Assembly: GCF_025460805.1 (NCBI RefSeq)
Contig: NZ_JAMXFJ010000007.1
Span: 172,817-236,816, forward strand
Origin: Microvirga sesbaniae
GTDB lineage: Bacteria > Pseudomonadota > Alphaproteobacteria > Rhizobiales > Beijerinckiaceae
Length of the DNA: 64,000 nucleotides
Reading direction: 5' to 3'
Shown: positions 1 to 9,981 of the stretch, in pieces
How positions within the stretch are numbered: the stretch's first letter is position 1
How the letters are laid out: each line of letters opens with the position of its first letter
Translations under genes and position numbers: made by a program
The notes under the pieces: generated by a model
Seen by the model: the letters and a program-made list of their open reading frames with translations, nothing else
Databases searched by the model: none
What the model was told of the DNA's origin: nothing

Positions 1-798
1 GCCACCGCGGCTCACGCCGACGTCACCGGAGCCGATGCCTTCGTCTGGCAGGCGGCCGGCCGCAGGCTCTCCCCCGTGCCGAAGGTGAACCGGGTCGAGA
101 TGAGCCTCCTGCGCGGCATCGACCGGGTCAGGGACCAACTGGCGGAGAATACGCAGCGCTTCGCGCGGGGCCTGCCGGCGAACAACGCCCTGCTCTGGGG
201 CGCCCGCGGCATGGGCAAATCGTCCCTGGTCAAGGCGGTCCATGCGGAGATCAACCATGGCAAGGGGGGCGATGCCCGCCCCCTCAAGCTGATCGAGATC
301 CACCGGGAGGACATCGAGACCCTGCCCGACCTCATGGGTCTGCTGCGGGCCGATCCGCACCGCTTCATCGTGTTCTGCGACGATCTCTCGTTCGACGCGG
401 ACGACACCTCCTACAAGTCGCTCAAGGCCGTGCTGGAAGGCGGCATCGAGGGCCGGCCCGACAACGTGATCTTCTACGCCACCTCGAACCGGCGCCACCT
501 GCTGCCGCGCGACATGATGGAGAACGAGCGCTCGACCGCCATCAACCCGGGCGAGGCTGTCGAGGAGAAGGTCTCCCTGTCCGACCGGTTCGGCCTCTGG
601 CTCGGCTTCCACAAGTGCAGCCAGGACGAGTATCTCGACATGGTCTTCGCCTATGTCGACCATCTGGGCCTCCAGACGGACCGCGACTCCGTCCGCGCGG
701 AGGCTCTGGAATGGGCCACCACCCGCGGCGCACGCTCGGGACGCACCGCCTGGCAGTTCATCCAGGATCTGGCCGGCCGTCTCGGCAAGGCGCTCTGA
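1..798 (+). CDS. DUF815-family ATP-binding protein (5' end outside window)
   Basis: The reading frame is already open at base 1, so the gene is truncated by the window edge; 265 residues are visible. It is an AAA-type P-loop ATPase. The Walker A motif GARGMGKS is at about residue 66 of the visible part, and a Walker B-like strand (IVFCDD) is at about residue 125, followed by ATSNRRHL, which resembles sensor 1. This pattern matches the DUF815 family (predicted ATPases of about 290 residues, function not settled). The stop codon lies inside the first of three 13-bp repeats, and a strong hairpin follows. The family assignment is from recognition; the cellular role is unknown. Confidence 0.85.
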   Translation, partial: ATAAHADVTGADAFVWQAAGRRLSPVPKVNRVEMSLLRGIDRVRDQLAENTQRFARGLPANNALLWGARGMGKSSLVKAVHAEINHGKGGDARPLKLIEIHREDIETLPDLMGLLRADPHRFIVFCDDLSFDADDTSYKSLKAVLEGGIEGRPDNVIFYATSNRRHLLPRDMMENERSTAINPGEAVEEKVSLSDRFGLWLGFHKCSQDEYLDMVFAYVDHLGLQTDRDSVRAEALEWATTRGARSGRTAWQFIQDLAGRLGKAL

Positions 799-824
799 CA
801 AGGCGCTCTGACAAGGCGCTCTGA
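786..824 (+). repeat. Three exact 13-bp tandem repeats at the 3' end of the ATPase gene
   Basis: The unit CAAGGCGCTCTGA occurs at 786-798, 799-811 and 812-824. The first copy contains the stop codon. Because 13 is not a multiple of 3, the TGA triplets at 796, 809 and 822 fall in three different frames. Confidence 0.95.
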
Positions 825-832
825 ATCGACAA

Positions 833-861
833 GGGGACGGTGGCTGAGCTCCACCGTCCCC
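833..861. terminator. Hairpin between convergent genes
   Basis: A perfect 11-bp stem pairs GGGGACGGTGG (833-843) with CCACCGTCCCC (851-861) around a 7-nt loop. It lies between the ATPase gene (plus strand) and the NlpD-like gene (minus strand), which converge here. No long T-tract follows on either strand, so intrinsic termination is likely but not certain. Confidence 0.7.
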
Positions 862-911
862 TCATTCGACCAGCTTCGATAGGCGAAAGCTGACCTGAAC
901 CGTTGATCCGA

Positions 912-2021
912 TCAGCCGCCGAGGTGCTTCATGGGGTCGACCGGCTGGGCGCCCTTGCGGATCTCGAAGTGGAGCTGCGGCGAGGTCACGTTGCCGGTCT
1001 GGCCGGAGGTGGCGATCACCTGGCCACGCTTCACCTGCTCACCGCGCTTGACGTTGAGCGAGCCGTTGTGGGCGTAGGCCGAGACGAAGCCGTTCTCGTG
1101 CTTGATCAGGACGAGGTTGCCGTAGCCCTTCACCTCGCTGCCCGCGTAGGTCACCGTGCCGGCTTCGGCCGCCTTGACCGGCGTGCCTTCGGGAACCGCG
1201 ATGTTGATGCCCTCGTTGCCGCCATTGGCGCCGAAACCGGCGATGACCCGGCCGCGGGCCGGCCAGCGAAAATCGCCGGACACGCTCGCGGTCTGCTCGG
1301 GCTCGGCGACCGGAGCCTTCGCGGCCTCCGGCTGCGGCGCCGGCGCGGCCGGCTGAATGACGGCCGGCTTCACCGGCTCGGGCTGGGTCAGGGCGGCCAC
1401 CTTGGGCTGCTCGACGACCGGCTTCGGCGCGGGCGCCAGAGGCTTCGGGGCGGGCGCCAGAGGCTTCGGGGCGGACACCAGCGGCTCGTTCGTGGCGGAC
1501 GCGACCTGCATCGGGGCGGATTTGGCGGAAGCCGGCGCGGCCGGAGCCGGAGCCTGAGCGGTCGTCGTCATGCCCGGACGAACGCGCTTCACCGGCTCGG
1601 CGGCGGCAACCGGCGTGGCGGCGGCCGGAGTCCTGGACGTGTCGACGAGGCGGAATTTCGGCTGGCTGGCCGGCTGCGCCGGGACCGAGTGAGCGACCGG
1701 CACGGGACGCGGCTGGATCGGTGCGGGAGCGGCGGCGATGCGGGTGGGCTGCGGCAGGGGCTGGGACTGCACGGGCGGCAGGGCCTGGGCCTGAACCGAC
1801 GGCGTCGGCATCGGGGCCGGAGCGTAGGACGGCGCCGGCTGCGGCGAGGACGACGCGGTGGCGTCCATGCGCTCGCTGGCCGCGAACGGGTTGGAGAACG
1901 GGTTCTCGGCGAACCGTGCACTATCGGTACTGCAGGCCGCCGCCGCACTGCCGATCAACCCCACCAAGGCGATCCGCGACACCGCAACCCAATGCCCAGA
2001 ACACACACGCAACCGCATCAC
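912..2021 (-). CDS. NlpD/EnvC-like lipoprotein with degenerate LytM (M23) domain
   Basis: 369 residues. The N-terminus is a basic stretch plus hydrophobic segment ending in SAAAACS, a plausible lipobox with Cys at about 30. Residues about 40-245 are low-complexity Pro/Ala/Val sequence with repeated KPLAPAP units. Residues about 250-369 form a LytM/M23 domain starting at FRWPARG. In active M23 peptidases the first motif is HxxxD and the last is HxH. Here the first reads NEGINIA and the last QLHFEIR, so metal-binding residues are missing. That pattern is known for NlpD/EnvC proteins, which activate amidases instead of cutting peptidoglycan. Linkage to surE and pcm also matches the classical surE-pcm-nlpD order. 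A periplasmic amidase activator is the likely role. Confidence 0.85.
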   Translation of the reverse strand: MMRLRVCSGHWVAVSRIALVGLIGSAAAACSTDSARFAENPFSNPFAASERMDATASSSPQPAPSYAPAPMPTPSVQAQALPPVQSQPLPQPTRIAAAPAPIQPRPVPVAHSVPAQPASQPKFRLVDTSRTPAAATPVAAAEPVKRVRPGMTTTAQAPAPAAPASAKSAPMQVASATNEPLVSAPKPLAPAPKPLAPAPKPVVEQPKVAALTQPEPVKPAVIQPAAPAPQPEAAKAPVAEPEQTASVSGDFRWPARGRVIAGFGANGGNEGINIAVPEGTPVKAAEAGTVTYAGSEVKGYGNLVLIKHENGFVSAYAHNGSLNVKRGEQVKRGQVIATSGQTGNVTSPQLHFEIRKGAQPVDPMKHLGG

Positions 2022-2147
2022 TCAACCCCAACCGAACGCAACTCGATGAAGCCATTAAAAGCCTGTTCAGGTTAAGCATCGGTTGACGTTGCGCGGATTC
2101 CCGTAACCTTGTCCGAAAAAAATTCGGTTGGGTTGGAACCCACCGAA

Positions 2148-2563
2148 AAGTGGACATGTTTTCGGCGCGATGCCTCGAGCATCGGACAATCGGCATAGCC
2201 GTCTCTCCCCTCGACGTCATCACCGGGCTTGTCCCGGTGATCTCGATGCGGTGAGGCTCGGCGCTTGTCTCCATCGGGATGGCCGGCACAAGGCCGGCCA
2301 TGACGTGGGTGGGTGTGATCACCGGCCCGCACCACCCTCTCACGTCATCACCGGGCTCGTCCCGGTGATCCCGATTGTCCGATGCTCCACTCTTGGCCGG
2401 CGCACCGTTCGACGCGAAAAACCGGGTCCACTTTTTCGCACGGTGCGCGAGAGCATCGGACCCAAAAGTGGAATCCACTTTTGGGATCGGATCCGATGCT
2501 CAACCCTTCAAGTGGCGCACCGTTCGACGCGAAAAACCGGGTCCACTTTTTCGCACGGTGCGC
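2148..2563. repeat. Intergenic palindromic repeat cluster between nlpD-like gene and pcm
   Basis: This gap of more than 500 bp contains no convincing gene. It holds family B elements (CACCGGGCTTGTCCCGGTGA near 2222 and a GGCCGGCACAAGGCCGGCC palindrome near 2281, repeated near 2346) and family A elements (an ACCCAAAAGTGG...CCACTTTTGGG inverted repeat near 2459-2487). A 49-bp element occurs twice in identical form at 2400-2448 and 2515-2563. The second copy begins immediately after the stop codon of pcm when read on the minus strand. Confidence 0.9.
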
Positions 2564-3246
2564 TAGAGAGTCGCCGCGATGCCGGTGACGAGAGGCGAAA
2601 TGCGCAAGGCCGCCCCGATCGTCTGCATCAGGGCGCCGTCCGCGTCGCGTTCGATCCGCACGAGATGGGGGACGCCTTCTTTCGTGAGGGCGCCGATCAG
2701 ACGGCCGCCCGGACCGAGGAGAGACGTGACGGCCTGCGGGATCTCGGGCCGTGCGCCGTTGAGCAGGATGCGGTCGAAGCGATCCCGGACGCGCGCCGCC
2801 AATCCGTCGCCCACCTCCAGCCGGACCTTGCCCGCTTCCACGATCTTGAGATGCTGCGCGGCGCTCTCCGCCAGGGTGTTGAACCGCTCGACGCTCGTAA
2901 CCTCGGCTCCGAGCCTCGCCAGCAGCGCCGTCACGTAGCCGCTTCCGGTCCCGATCTCCAGCACGCGCTGCCCCGGCTGGACGCCGAGCGCGAGCAGCAT
3001 GGCCGCCACCGTCGCCGGCCCCGTCATGGTCTGACCGCAGGGCAGCGGCAGGGCGACGTCGGTCCGGGCGAGATCGGTGAAGCGGCGCGGGGCGAACACC
3101 TCGCGGGGCACGAGTTCCATGGCGCGCAGCAGCGCCGTGTCTCGGATGCCTTTGGCGCGCAAGGACAGGATGAACGACGCAGCACCGATCGCCTCCTGCT
3201 CGTCGCGGGCCTCCGCATCAGGCAGGAACGGCATGTCCTGGTTCAT
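2563..3246 (-). CDS. pcm: Protein-L-isoaspartate O-methyltransferase
   Basis: 227 residues, the usual size for this family. It repairs isoaspartyl residues in damaged proteins using S-adenosylmethionine. Motifs seen are LPCGQTMTGP in the family's substrate region at about 69-78 and the SAM-binding motif VLEIGTGSGYVTALL at about 95-109. Its start lies 13 bp downstream of the surE stop, so the two are probably cotranscribed. The TAG stop is the first triplet of a repeat element (TAG followed by CGCACCGTGCG). Confidence 0.93.
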   Translation of the reverse strand: MNQDMPFLPDAEARDEQEAIGAASFILSLRAKGIRDTALLRAMELVPREVFAPRRFTDLARTDVALPLPCGQTMTGPATVAAMLLALGVQPGQRVLEIGTGSGYVTALLARLGAEVTSVERFNTLAESAAQHLKIVEAGKVRLEVGDGLAARVRDRFDRILLNGARPEIPQAVTSLLGPGGRLIGALTKEGVPHLVRIERDADGALMQTIGAALRISPLVTGIAATL

Positions 3247-3259
3247 CGCGCCGGCACCC

Positions 3260-4024
3260 TCATCGGCCGAAAGCCTGCGCGTAGCGCGTCAGCGTCGGCT
3301 CGTCGGTCATGTCGATCCGCAGCGGCGTCACGGCGATGCGCCGATGAGCGATGGCCCACAGATCGGTACCGTTGCCGGGCGTGAACGGCCGGCGCTCGAA
3401 CGCGATCCAGAAATAAGGGTTGCCGCGTCCGTCCCGGCGCTCGTCGAGGCGCAGGAGCTCCTGCGTGCGCTGCCCCTGGTTGACGAGCGACGTTCCCTCC
3501 ACCTCGTCGGGCTCGCAATCCGGGAAATTGACGTTGACCAGGATACCCTTGTCGATGCCGGCCTCGAGGATGCGGCGCACGACCTTGGGGCCGTGGTGCT
3601 CGGCGCAGTGCCAGCGCGGCGCATTGCGCGTGCCGGGTCCGTAGGCCTGGGACAGGGCGATGGACGGAAGCCCTAAGATCGTACCTTCGATGGCCCCCGC
3701 CACGGTGCCGGAATAGGTCACGTCCTCCGCCACGTTCTGGCCCCGGTTGACCCCGGAAAGAACGAGATCGGGCCTCGCGTCCTGCATGAGGTGGCGCACG
3801 CCCATGATCACGCAGTCCGTCGGTGTGCCCTTCACGGCGAAGTGCCGCTCCGAGATTTCGCGCAGGCGCAGGGGATCGTTGAGGGACAGGGAGTGGGCGA
3901 CGCCGCTCTGATCGGTCTCGGGGGCGACGACCCACACGTCGTCCGACAGGTTGCGGGCGATCGCCTCCAGGGTCTTCAGGCCGGGAGCATGAATGCCGTC
4001 GTCGTTGGTGCAGAGAATGCGCAT
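3260..4024 (-). CDS. surE: 5'/3'-nucleotidase SurE
   Basis: 254 residues, normal for SurE, a divalent-metal-dependent nucleoside monophosphatase. The N-terminal metal motif TNDDGIHAPG (residues 6-15) and the SGVNRGQNV motif (about 90-98) are present. The serS stop and the surE ATG are separated by a single base, which indicates translational coupling. pcm follows on the same strand. The surE-pcm pair is a conserved stress-survival linkage. Confidence 0.96.
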   Translation of the reverse strand: MRILCTNDDGIHAPGLKTLEAIARNLSDDVWVVAPETDQSGVAHSLSLNDPLRLREISERHFAVKGTPTDCVIMGVRHLMQDARPDLVLSGVNRGQNVAEDVTYSGTVAGAIEGTILGLPSIALSQAYGPGTRNAPRWHCAEHHGPKVVRRILEAGIDKGILVNVNFPDCEPDEVEGTSLVNQGQRTQELLRLDERRDGRGNPYFWIAFERRPFTPGNGTDLWAIAHRRIAVTPLRIDMTDEPTLTRYAQAFGR

Positions 4025-4025
4025 G

Positions 4026-5423
<1,398 letters not shown>

Positions 5424-5492
5424 TCAGAACAAGACCGCCCCTTCAACTCTTGCCGAGGATGGCGGCCGGTGCGAGGGACCTCGTCGAGGCCC

Positions 5493-6296
5493 CTACTCCT
5501 CTGCCGCGCGCGCGGCCTCGGCTTCCGCACGCTTCTTCTCGACCATGGTGACGGAGAAGATGGATGCCTCGTAAAGAAGCAAGGTGGGGACCGCAAGGGC
5601 GAACTGGCTGATCACGTCCGGCGGCGTGAGAACCGCCGCGATCACGAACACGATGACCACGGCATAGCGGCGCTTATCCTTGAGGAATTGCGAATCGATG
5701 ATCCCGGCCCGGGCCAGAAGGGTCAGGACCACCGGAAGCTGGAAGCAGATGCCGAACGCGAAGATGAGCGTCATGATCAGCGACAGGTACTCGCTGACCT
5801 TGGGCAGGAACTCGATGCTGGGACTGGTATCCGTGGCCAGCTGCTGCATCCCCACGGAGAAGCGCATGAGGAGCGGCATGGCGATGAAATAGACGCAGGC
5901 CGCCCCGATGACGAAGAGGACCGGGGTCGCGATCAGATACGGCACGAAGGCCCGGCGCTCGTTCTTGTAGAGGCCTGGCGCCACGAACTTGTAGACCTGG
6001 ATGGCGATGATCGGAAAAGCCAGGAAACCGGCACCGAAGGCCGCGACCTGGATCTGCGTGAACAGATATTCGAGCCCGTGGGTATAGACGAGATGCGCCC
6101 TCTCGGGCGAGCCGACCGCCAGGACGTAGGGCCAGACCAGCGCGTTGTAGATGTACTTGGCGGCGGCAAAGCAGACGAAGAACATCGCGACGAACGCGAC
6201 AAGCGCCTTGATCAGGCGCGAGCGCAACTCGGTCAGATGCTCGATCAGAGGCGCGCGCGATGCCTCGACCTCATCCTCTTCAACGGCGGTGGTCAT
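5493..6296 (-). CDS. tatC: Sec-independent protein translocase TatC
   Basis: 267 residues with six predicted membrane segments. The N-terminal cytoplasmic signature (PLIEHLTELRSRL, residues about 16-28) is typical of TatC, which with TatB recognises twin-arginine signal peptides. The start codon overlaps the tatB stop (ATGA), so translation is coupled. The C-terminus carries a charged tail (KKRAEAEAARAAEE). Confidence 0.97.
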   Translation of the reverse strand: MTTAVEEDEVEASRAPLIEHLTELRSRLIKALVAFVAMFFVCFAAAKYIYNALVWPYVLAVGSPERAHLVYTHGLEYLFTQIQVAAFGAGFLAFPIIAIQVYKFVAPGLYKNERRAFVPYLIATPVLFVIGAACVYFIAMPLLMRFSVGMQQLATDTSPSIEFLPKVSEYLSLIMTLIFAFGICFQLPVVLTLLARAGIIDSQFLKDKRRYAVVIVFVIAAVLTPPDVISQFALAVPTLLLYEASIFSVTMVEKKRAEAEAARAAEE

Positions 6297-6925
6297 CCGG
6301 CTTTTGCGTCCGCTTTTCGGGGCTGTTCTGAAAGTTGTTCGGCGAGGGCCGCCTGCTGGGCCTCGTACTCCGCCTCGCGGCGCAGGGACTCGGCGATCTC
6401 GGCGGCAGGATCGACCGTCGGGGGCGTCGGCAGGTCGACGAGCGGATCCGCAGGACGCGAATCCTCGGGATCCGGCGCCCGACCCTCCACGACGGCCTGG
6501 ACCGTTGCGTCGGAAGCCGCCGGAGCAGGCGGTGGCACGTCGGCCACCAGCACCGGCTGTTCGGGGGACACCGGCTGATCGGACGGCACGGGCGCGGCAT
6601 CCGGCCCTGTCGCCGGCTCGGGGGCCTTCTCAGGCGCCTCGATCGACGTCTTCAGCTCGTCCCGGATCGTCTGGATCGGGTTGAAGTTCGTGCTGCCGAT
6701 GGAAGTGACGGACTCGTTCACGCCCTGGAGCTGCTTCTTGACCTCGTCGAGCTCGGCCTCGCGCATGGCCTCGTTGAACTGGCCCTGGAACTCCGCCGCC
6801 ATGCGGCGAAGCTTTCCGGTCACCTGCCCGACGGTCCTCAGGGCCTTGGGCAGATCCTTCGGGCCGATCACGATCAGCGCAACGGCGCCGATCACCATGA
6901 TCTCACCCCAGCTCATGTCCAACAT
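6293..6925 (-). CDS. tatB: Sec-independent protein translocase TatB
   Basis: 210 residues. A single N-terminal membrane helix is followed by the Tat hinge and amphipathic helix (MSWGEIMVIGAVALIVIGP, then KDLPKALRTVG). The remainder is an acidic and proline-rich cytoplasmic tail, longer than in E. coli TatB but common in alphaproteobacteria. It lies between tatA (73 bp upstream) and tatC (4-bp overlap). It is the substrate-receptor partner of TatC. Confidence 0.95.
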   Translation of the reverse strand: MLDMSWGEIMVIGAVALIVIGPKDLPKALRTVGQVTGKLRRMAAEFQGQFNEAMREAELDEVKKQLQGVNESVTSIGSTNFNPIQTIRDELKTSIEAPEKAPEPATGPDAAPVPSDQPVSPEQPVLVADVPPPAPAASDATVQAVVEGRAPDPEDSRPADPLVDLPTPPTVDPAAEIAESLRREAEYEAQQAALAEQLSEQPRKADAKAG

Positions 6926-6998
6926 GACGTGGCCTCGAACCTGCCCTTTACGTACTCACGCGTACTGACACGCCGCGAATGGCGGCGGCGCACGAAGC

Positions 6999-7241
6999 TT
7001 AGCCGACCTTGTGGTCCGTCGTCGCGGCGCTCGTGGGAGCGCCGGCCTGATGGTCGATGGTCCGGACGGGCTCCGACGGCTGCACCGGCTTTGCCGGGGT
7101 ATCGTCCTCGGACATGCCCTTCTTGAAGGCTTTGATGCCCTTCGCGACGTCTCCCATCATGTCGGAGATCTTCCCGCGTCCGAACAGCAGGACGACGATC
7201 AGACCCACGACGATCCAGTGCCAAATACTCGTGCCACCCAT
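6999..7241 (-). CDS. tatA: Sec-independent protein translocase TatA
   Basis: 80 residues from the ATG at 7241. That start is preceded by an AGGAGG ribosome-binding site and gives the expected [11 protein letters not shown]-terminus; an upstream in-frame start lacks such a site. The protein has one membrane helix ([11 protein letters not shown]), then the [20 protein letters not shown] hinge and amphipathic helix that define TatA. It forms the pore of the twin-arginine translocase. First gene of tatABC. Confidence 0.96.
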   Translation of the reverse strand: MGGTSIWHWIVVGLIVVLLFGRGKISDMMGDVAKGIKAFKKGMSEDDTPAKPVQPSEPVRTIDHQAGAPTSAATTDHKVG

Positions 7242-7298
7242 GGCAATTCCTCCTGCGCCCGAAAAGGCGCGGTCTTTCAATATGAACTCGTCGCCAAC

Positions 7299-8423
7299 CT
7301 ATGCGTCGGAGGCGGCGAAAACAAGGACATCCTTCGTATCGATCTCGATGCCCACATCCTGTCCCTCCGTCGCACCGGCGGGATCGTGAATGCGCGCCTG
7401 GAGCGGACGATCGAGCCCCGGCACGTCAATGTGCAGGAGATCGACTTCGCCGAGGAAGCGACGGGACACCACACGTCCCGGGAGGCAGAAGCCCGCCGGC
7501 TTGAGCCTCACCCCCTGGGGCCGCACGCAGACGATCGCGGGACCGTCCGCCAGATGCGGCGCCGGAAAGAGCCCGACGGGAGACGAAACCCGGCCGTTCC
7601 GCACTACACCCTCGAGTTCGTTGAAATCGCAGAAGAAGCGGGCCGCGAACAGATTGGCCGGACGCCGATAGATCTCCTCGGCGTCGCCTTGCTGGATGAT
7701 CGTGCCGGCCCGCATGAGGACGATCCGGTCGGCGATCCGCATCGCCTCCTCCGGATCGTGCGTCACGACGATGGTCGTCGCCCCGGTTTCCCTCAGGATC
7801 GCGACGGTCTCGTCCCGGATGGCATCCCGCATGCGCCGGTCGAGATTCGAGAACGGCTCATCCATGAGCAGGACGCCGGGCCGCGGGGCGATCGAGCGCG
7901 CCAGCGCCACCCGCTGCTGCTCGCCGCCGGACAGGGTATGGGGGTACTCCCCGGCATAATGCTCGAGTCCGACGCGCGACAGGGCACGCCGGGCGGCGAT
8001 CCCGGCCTCGGCGGCCGAGAGGTCCTTGAGACCGAACATGATGTTCTGCAGGATCGTCATGTGCGGGAACAGGGCGTAATCCTGGAACATCAGCCCGATG
8101 CCCCTTCGCTCCGGCTCCACGAAAGCCCGCGGGCCGGTGACCTCGAGCCCGTCCATGAGCACGCGGCCGGAGGTCGGCGCCTCGACCCCCGCGGCGATCC
8201 GCAGCAGGGTAGTCTTCCCGCAGCCGGAATGACCCAGCAGGCAGATGATCTCCCCCGGCTCGATGGTGAGCGAGACCCCGTCGAGGGCGCGCTGCGTATC
8301 GTAGGCCTGGACGATGGTCTCGAAGGTAAGCTGGGCCGGGATCGACGCACCCGCCGTGCCCCGCTGCCCCCATCGGGGCAGGCGGAATCGGTCGCGGGCC
8401 GACGCAGCGGGCCTTTCGGTCAT
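7299..8423 (-). CDS. Orphan ABC transporter ATP-binding protein (FbpC/PotA-like)
   Basis: 374 residues. Walker A GHSGCGKTT (about 69-77), Q-loop FQDYALFPH, signature LSGGEQQRVALA, Walker B VLLMDEPFSNLD and H-loop VVTHDP are all intact. A C-terminal regulatory region of about 100 residues resembles the TOBE region of iron(III)/polyamine/sulfate importers. Its ATG overlaps the scpB stop (ATGA). No permease or substrate-binding protein gene lies nearby, so the substrate cannot be inferred. scpB and tatA are often direct neighbours in related genomes, so this gene may be an insertion into that cluster. Confidence 0.9.
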   Translation of the reverse strand: MTERPAASARDRFRLPRWGQRGTAGASIPAQLTFETIVQAYDTQRALDGVSLTIEPGEIICLLGHSGCGKTTLLRIAAGVEAPTSGRVLMDGLEVTGPRAFVEPERRGIGLMFQDYALFPHMTILQNIMFGLKDLSAAEAGIAARRALSRVGLEHYAGEYPHTLSGGEQQRVALARSIAPRPGVLLMDEPFSNLDRRMRDAIRDETVAILRETGATTIVVTHDPEEAMRIADRIVLMRAGTIIQQGDAEEIYRRPANLFAARFFCDFNELEGVVRNGRVSSPVGLFPAPHLADGPAIVCVRPQGVRLKPAGFCLPGRVVSRRFLGEVDLLHIDVPGLDRPLQARIHDPAGATEGQDVGIEIDTKDVLVFAASDA

Positions 8424-9139
8424 TCCTGATCCGCCTCGGTCTGGTGCATGTCCAGGGGTTGGAGGGGATCGTCCTCGAGCGGATCCTCGTCCTCGCGCAG
8501 GGCCTCCGCGTCGGAAGGCGTCGGCACCGAGAGGTCGGAGGGAACGCGTCCTTCGATGAAGCCCGCACCCTTGAGCTCCTCGAGACCCGGCAGATCCTCG
8601 ATGGCGTCGAGCCCGAAATGCTCCAGGAAGCCGGGCGTCGTGCCATAGGTCACGGGGCGGCCGGGCGCCTTCCTGCGCCCCCTCAGCCGGATCCAACCCG
8701 TCTCCAACAAGGTATCGACCGTCCCTTTGGACGTGGCGACGCCGCGGATCTCCTCGATCTCCGCGCGGGTCACCGGCTGGTGATAGGCGATGATCGCGAG
8801 GGTTTCCATGGCGGCGCGCGAGAGCCGGCGCTGATCGACCACGTCGCGGGCGAGCACGAAGGACAGGTCGCTCGCGGTCCGGAAGGTCCATTTGCCGGCC
8901 ACCCGGACGAGGTTGACGCCCCGCAGCGCGTAGAACTCGGTCAGGTCCTGGAGGATCCTCTCCACGTCGGCGCCCTCCGGCAGCCGGCCTCTCAGTTCCT
9001 CTGCGCTCAGGGGCGCGGGAGCGGCGAACAGAAGCGCCTCGGCGATCCGCATGGCCTCGCCGTGATCGGGGACGTGGCTGACCTCGGGAGCCTCGGTCTC
9101 GGGGGTGGGGCCGGTATCGTCCTGCATGTCGGGCAGCAT
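8420..9139 (-). CDS. scpB: Segregation and condensation protein B
   Basis: 239 residues from the ATG at 9139 (MLPDMQDD). This start lies just after the scpA stop with an AGGA motif in range; a longer frame would run back into scpA. The paired winged-helix core is recognisable from EALLFAAPAPLSAEEL through ETLAIIAYHQPVTRAEIEEIRG to the GRPVTYGTT region. The C-terminus is acidic. ScpB works with ScpA and SMC in chromosome condensation. Confidence 0.94.
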   Translation of the reverse strand: MLPDMQDDTGPTPETEAPEVSHVPDHGEAMRIAEALLFAAPAPLSAEELRGRLPEGADVERILQDLTEFYALRGVNLVRVAGKWTFRTASDLSFVLARDVVDQRRLSRAAMETLAIIAYHQPVTRAEIEEIRGVATSKGTVDTLLETGWIRLRGRRKAPGRPVTYGTTPGFLEHFGLDAIEDLPGLEELKGAGFIEGRVPSDLSVPTPSDAEALREDEDPLEDDPLQPLDMHQTEADQE

Positions 9140-9140
9140 C

Positions 9141-9941
9141 CTAAATTCCTGCCGGGGCCGCATCCGCCACCGGCTTGACCCAGACCGGAGCGAAGGCCTC
9201 ATCCTGCCGGACCGTGAGCTTGCCCTCGCGCACCATCTCCAGGGTGGCGGACAGGGCCGAGGCCAGGACGGTCGGACGCATGGCAGGCTCGACCATGAAT
9301 TCCACGAGATAGGTATCGAGGGTCACCCAGTCGCTCAGGTGACCCACCAGGCGCTCCAGGGCCTCGCGCGCATCGACCAGGGACCAGACGGTCCGCCTGT
9401 GCAGGGACACCCTGGCGTTGAGCTGGATCTGCCGCTGCCGGGCATAGGCCTTGAGAAGATCGTAGAGGCTCGCCTCGTAGCGGGAATTCCGGTTGACGAT
9501 CACGGGCTCCGGCGCCCCGCGGGCGAAGACGTCGCGGCCGAGCCAGGCACGTTCCCCCATCTTCTTGGCGGCCTCGCGGATCGCCTCCAGACGGCGCAGG
9601 CGCAGGGCGAGCGCCGTGGCGAGATCCTCGGCGCTGGGCTCCTCGCCCTTCGGCGGTTCGGGCAGCAGGAGGCGTGACTTGAGGTAGGCGAGCCACGCGG
9701 CCATCACCAGATAGTCCGCCGCCAGCTCGAGGCGCATGCGGCGCGCCTCCTCGATGAAGGCGATGTACTGCTCGGCCAGCGCCAGGATCGAGATGCGGTG
9801 AAGATCCACCTTCTGGCGCCGGGCCAGTTCCAGCAGCAGGTCGAGCGGTCCTTCGAACCCGTCCACGTCGACCAGCAGGGTGGGCTCGCTCTCGGCCCGC
9901 TCCGTGCGTTCGACATCCTCGAAGGGTAAAGGGTTTGCCAT
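9141..9941 (-). CDS. scpA: Segregation and condensation protein A (kleisin)
   Basis: 266 residues. The kleisin N-terminal pattern VDGFEGPLDLLLELARRQKV (residues about 26-45), the SMC-neck binding part, is clear. LADQYIAF-like and YLVMAAWLAYLKSRLLLP segments follow, with a winged-helix C-terminus. It bridges SMC heads in the condensin complex. scpB follows after a single base, and nagZ lies 40 bp upstream on the same strand. Confidence 0.95.
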   Translation of the reverse strand: MANPLPFEDVERTERAESEPTLLVDVDGFEGPLDLLLELARRQKVDLHRISILALAEQYIAFIEEARRMRLELAADYLVMAAWLAYLKSRLLLPEPPKGEEPSAEDLATALALRLRRLEAIREAAKKMGERAWLGRDVFARGAPEPVIVNRNSRYEASLYDLLKAYARQRQIQLNARVSLHRRTVWSLVDAREALERLVGHLSDWVTLDTYLVEFMVEPAMRPTVLASALSATLEMVREGKLTVRQDEAFAPVWVKPVADAAPAGI

Positions 9942-9981
9942 GGACCTTGCTCAACTCATGAGGTTCGAAGCTTCATAAGCT

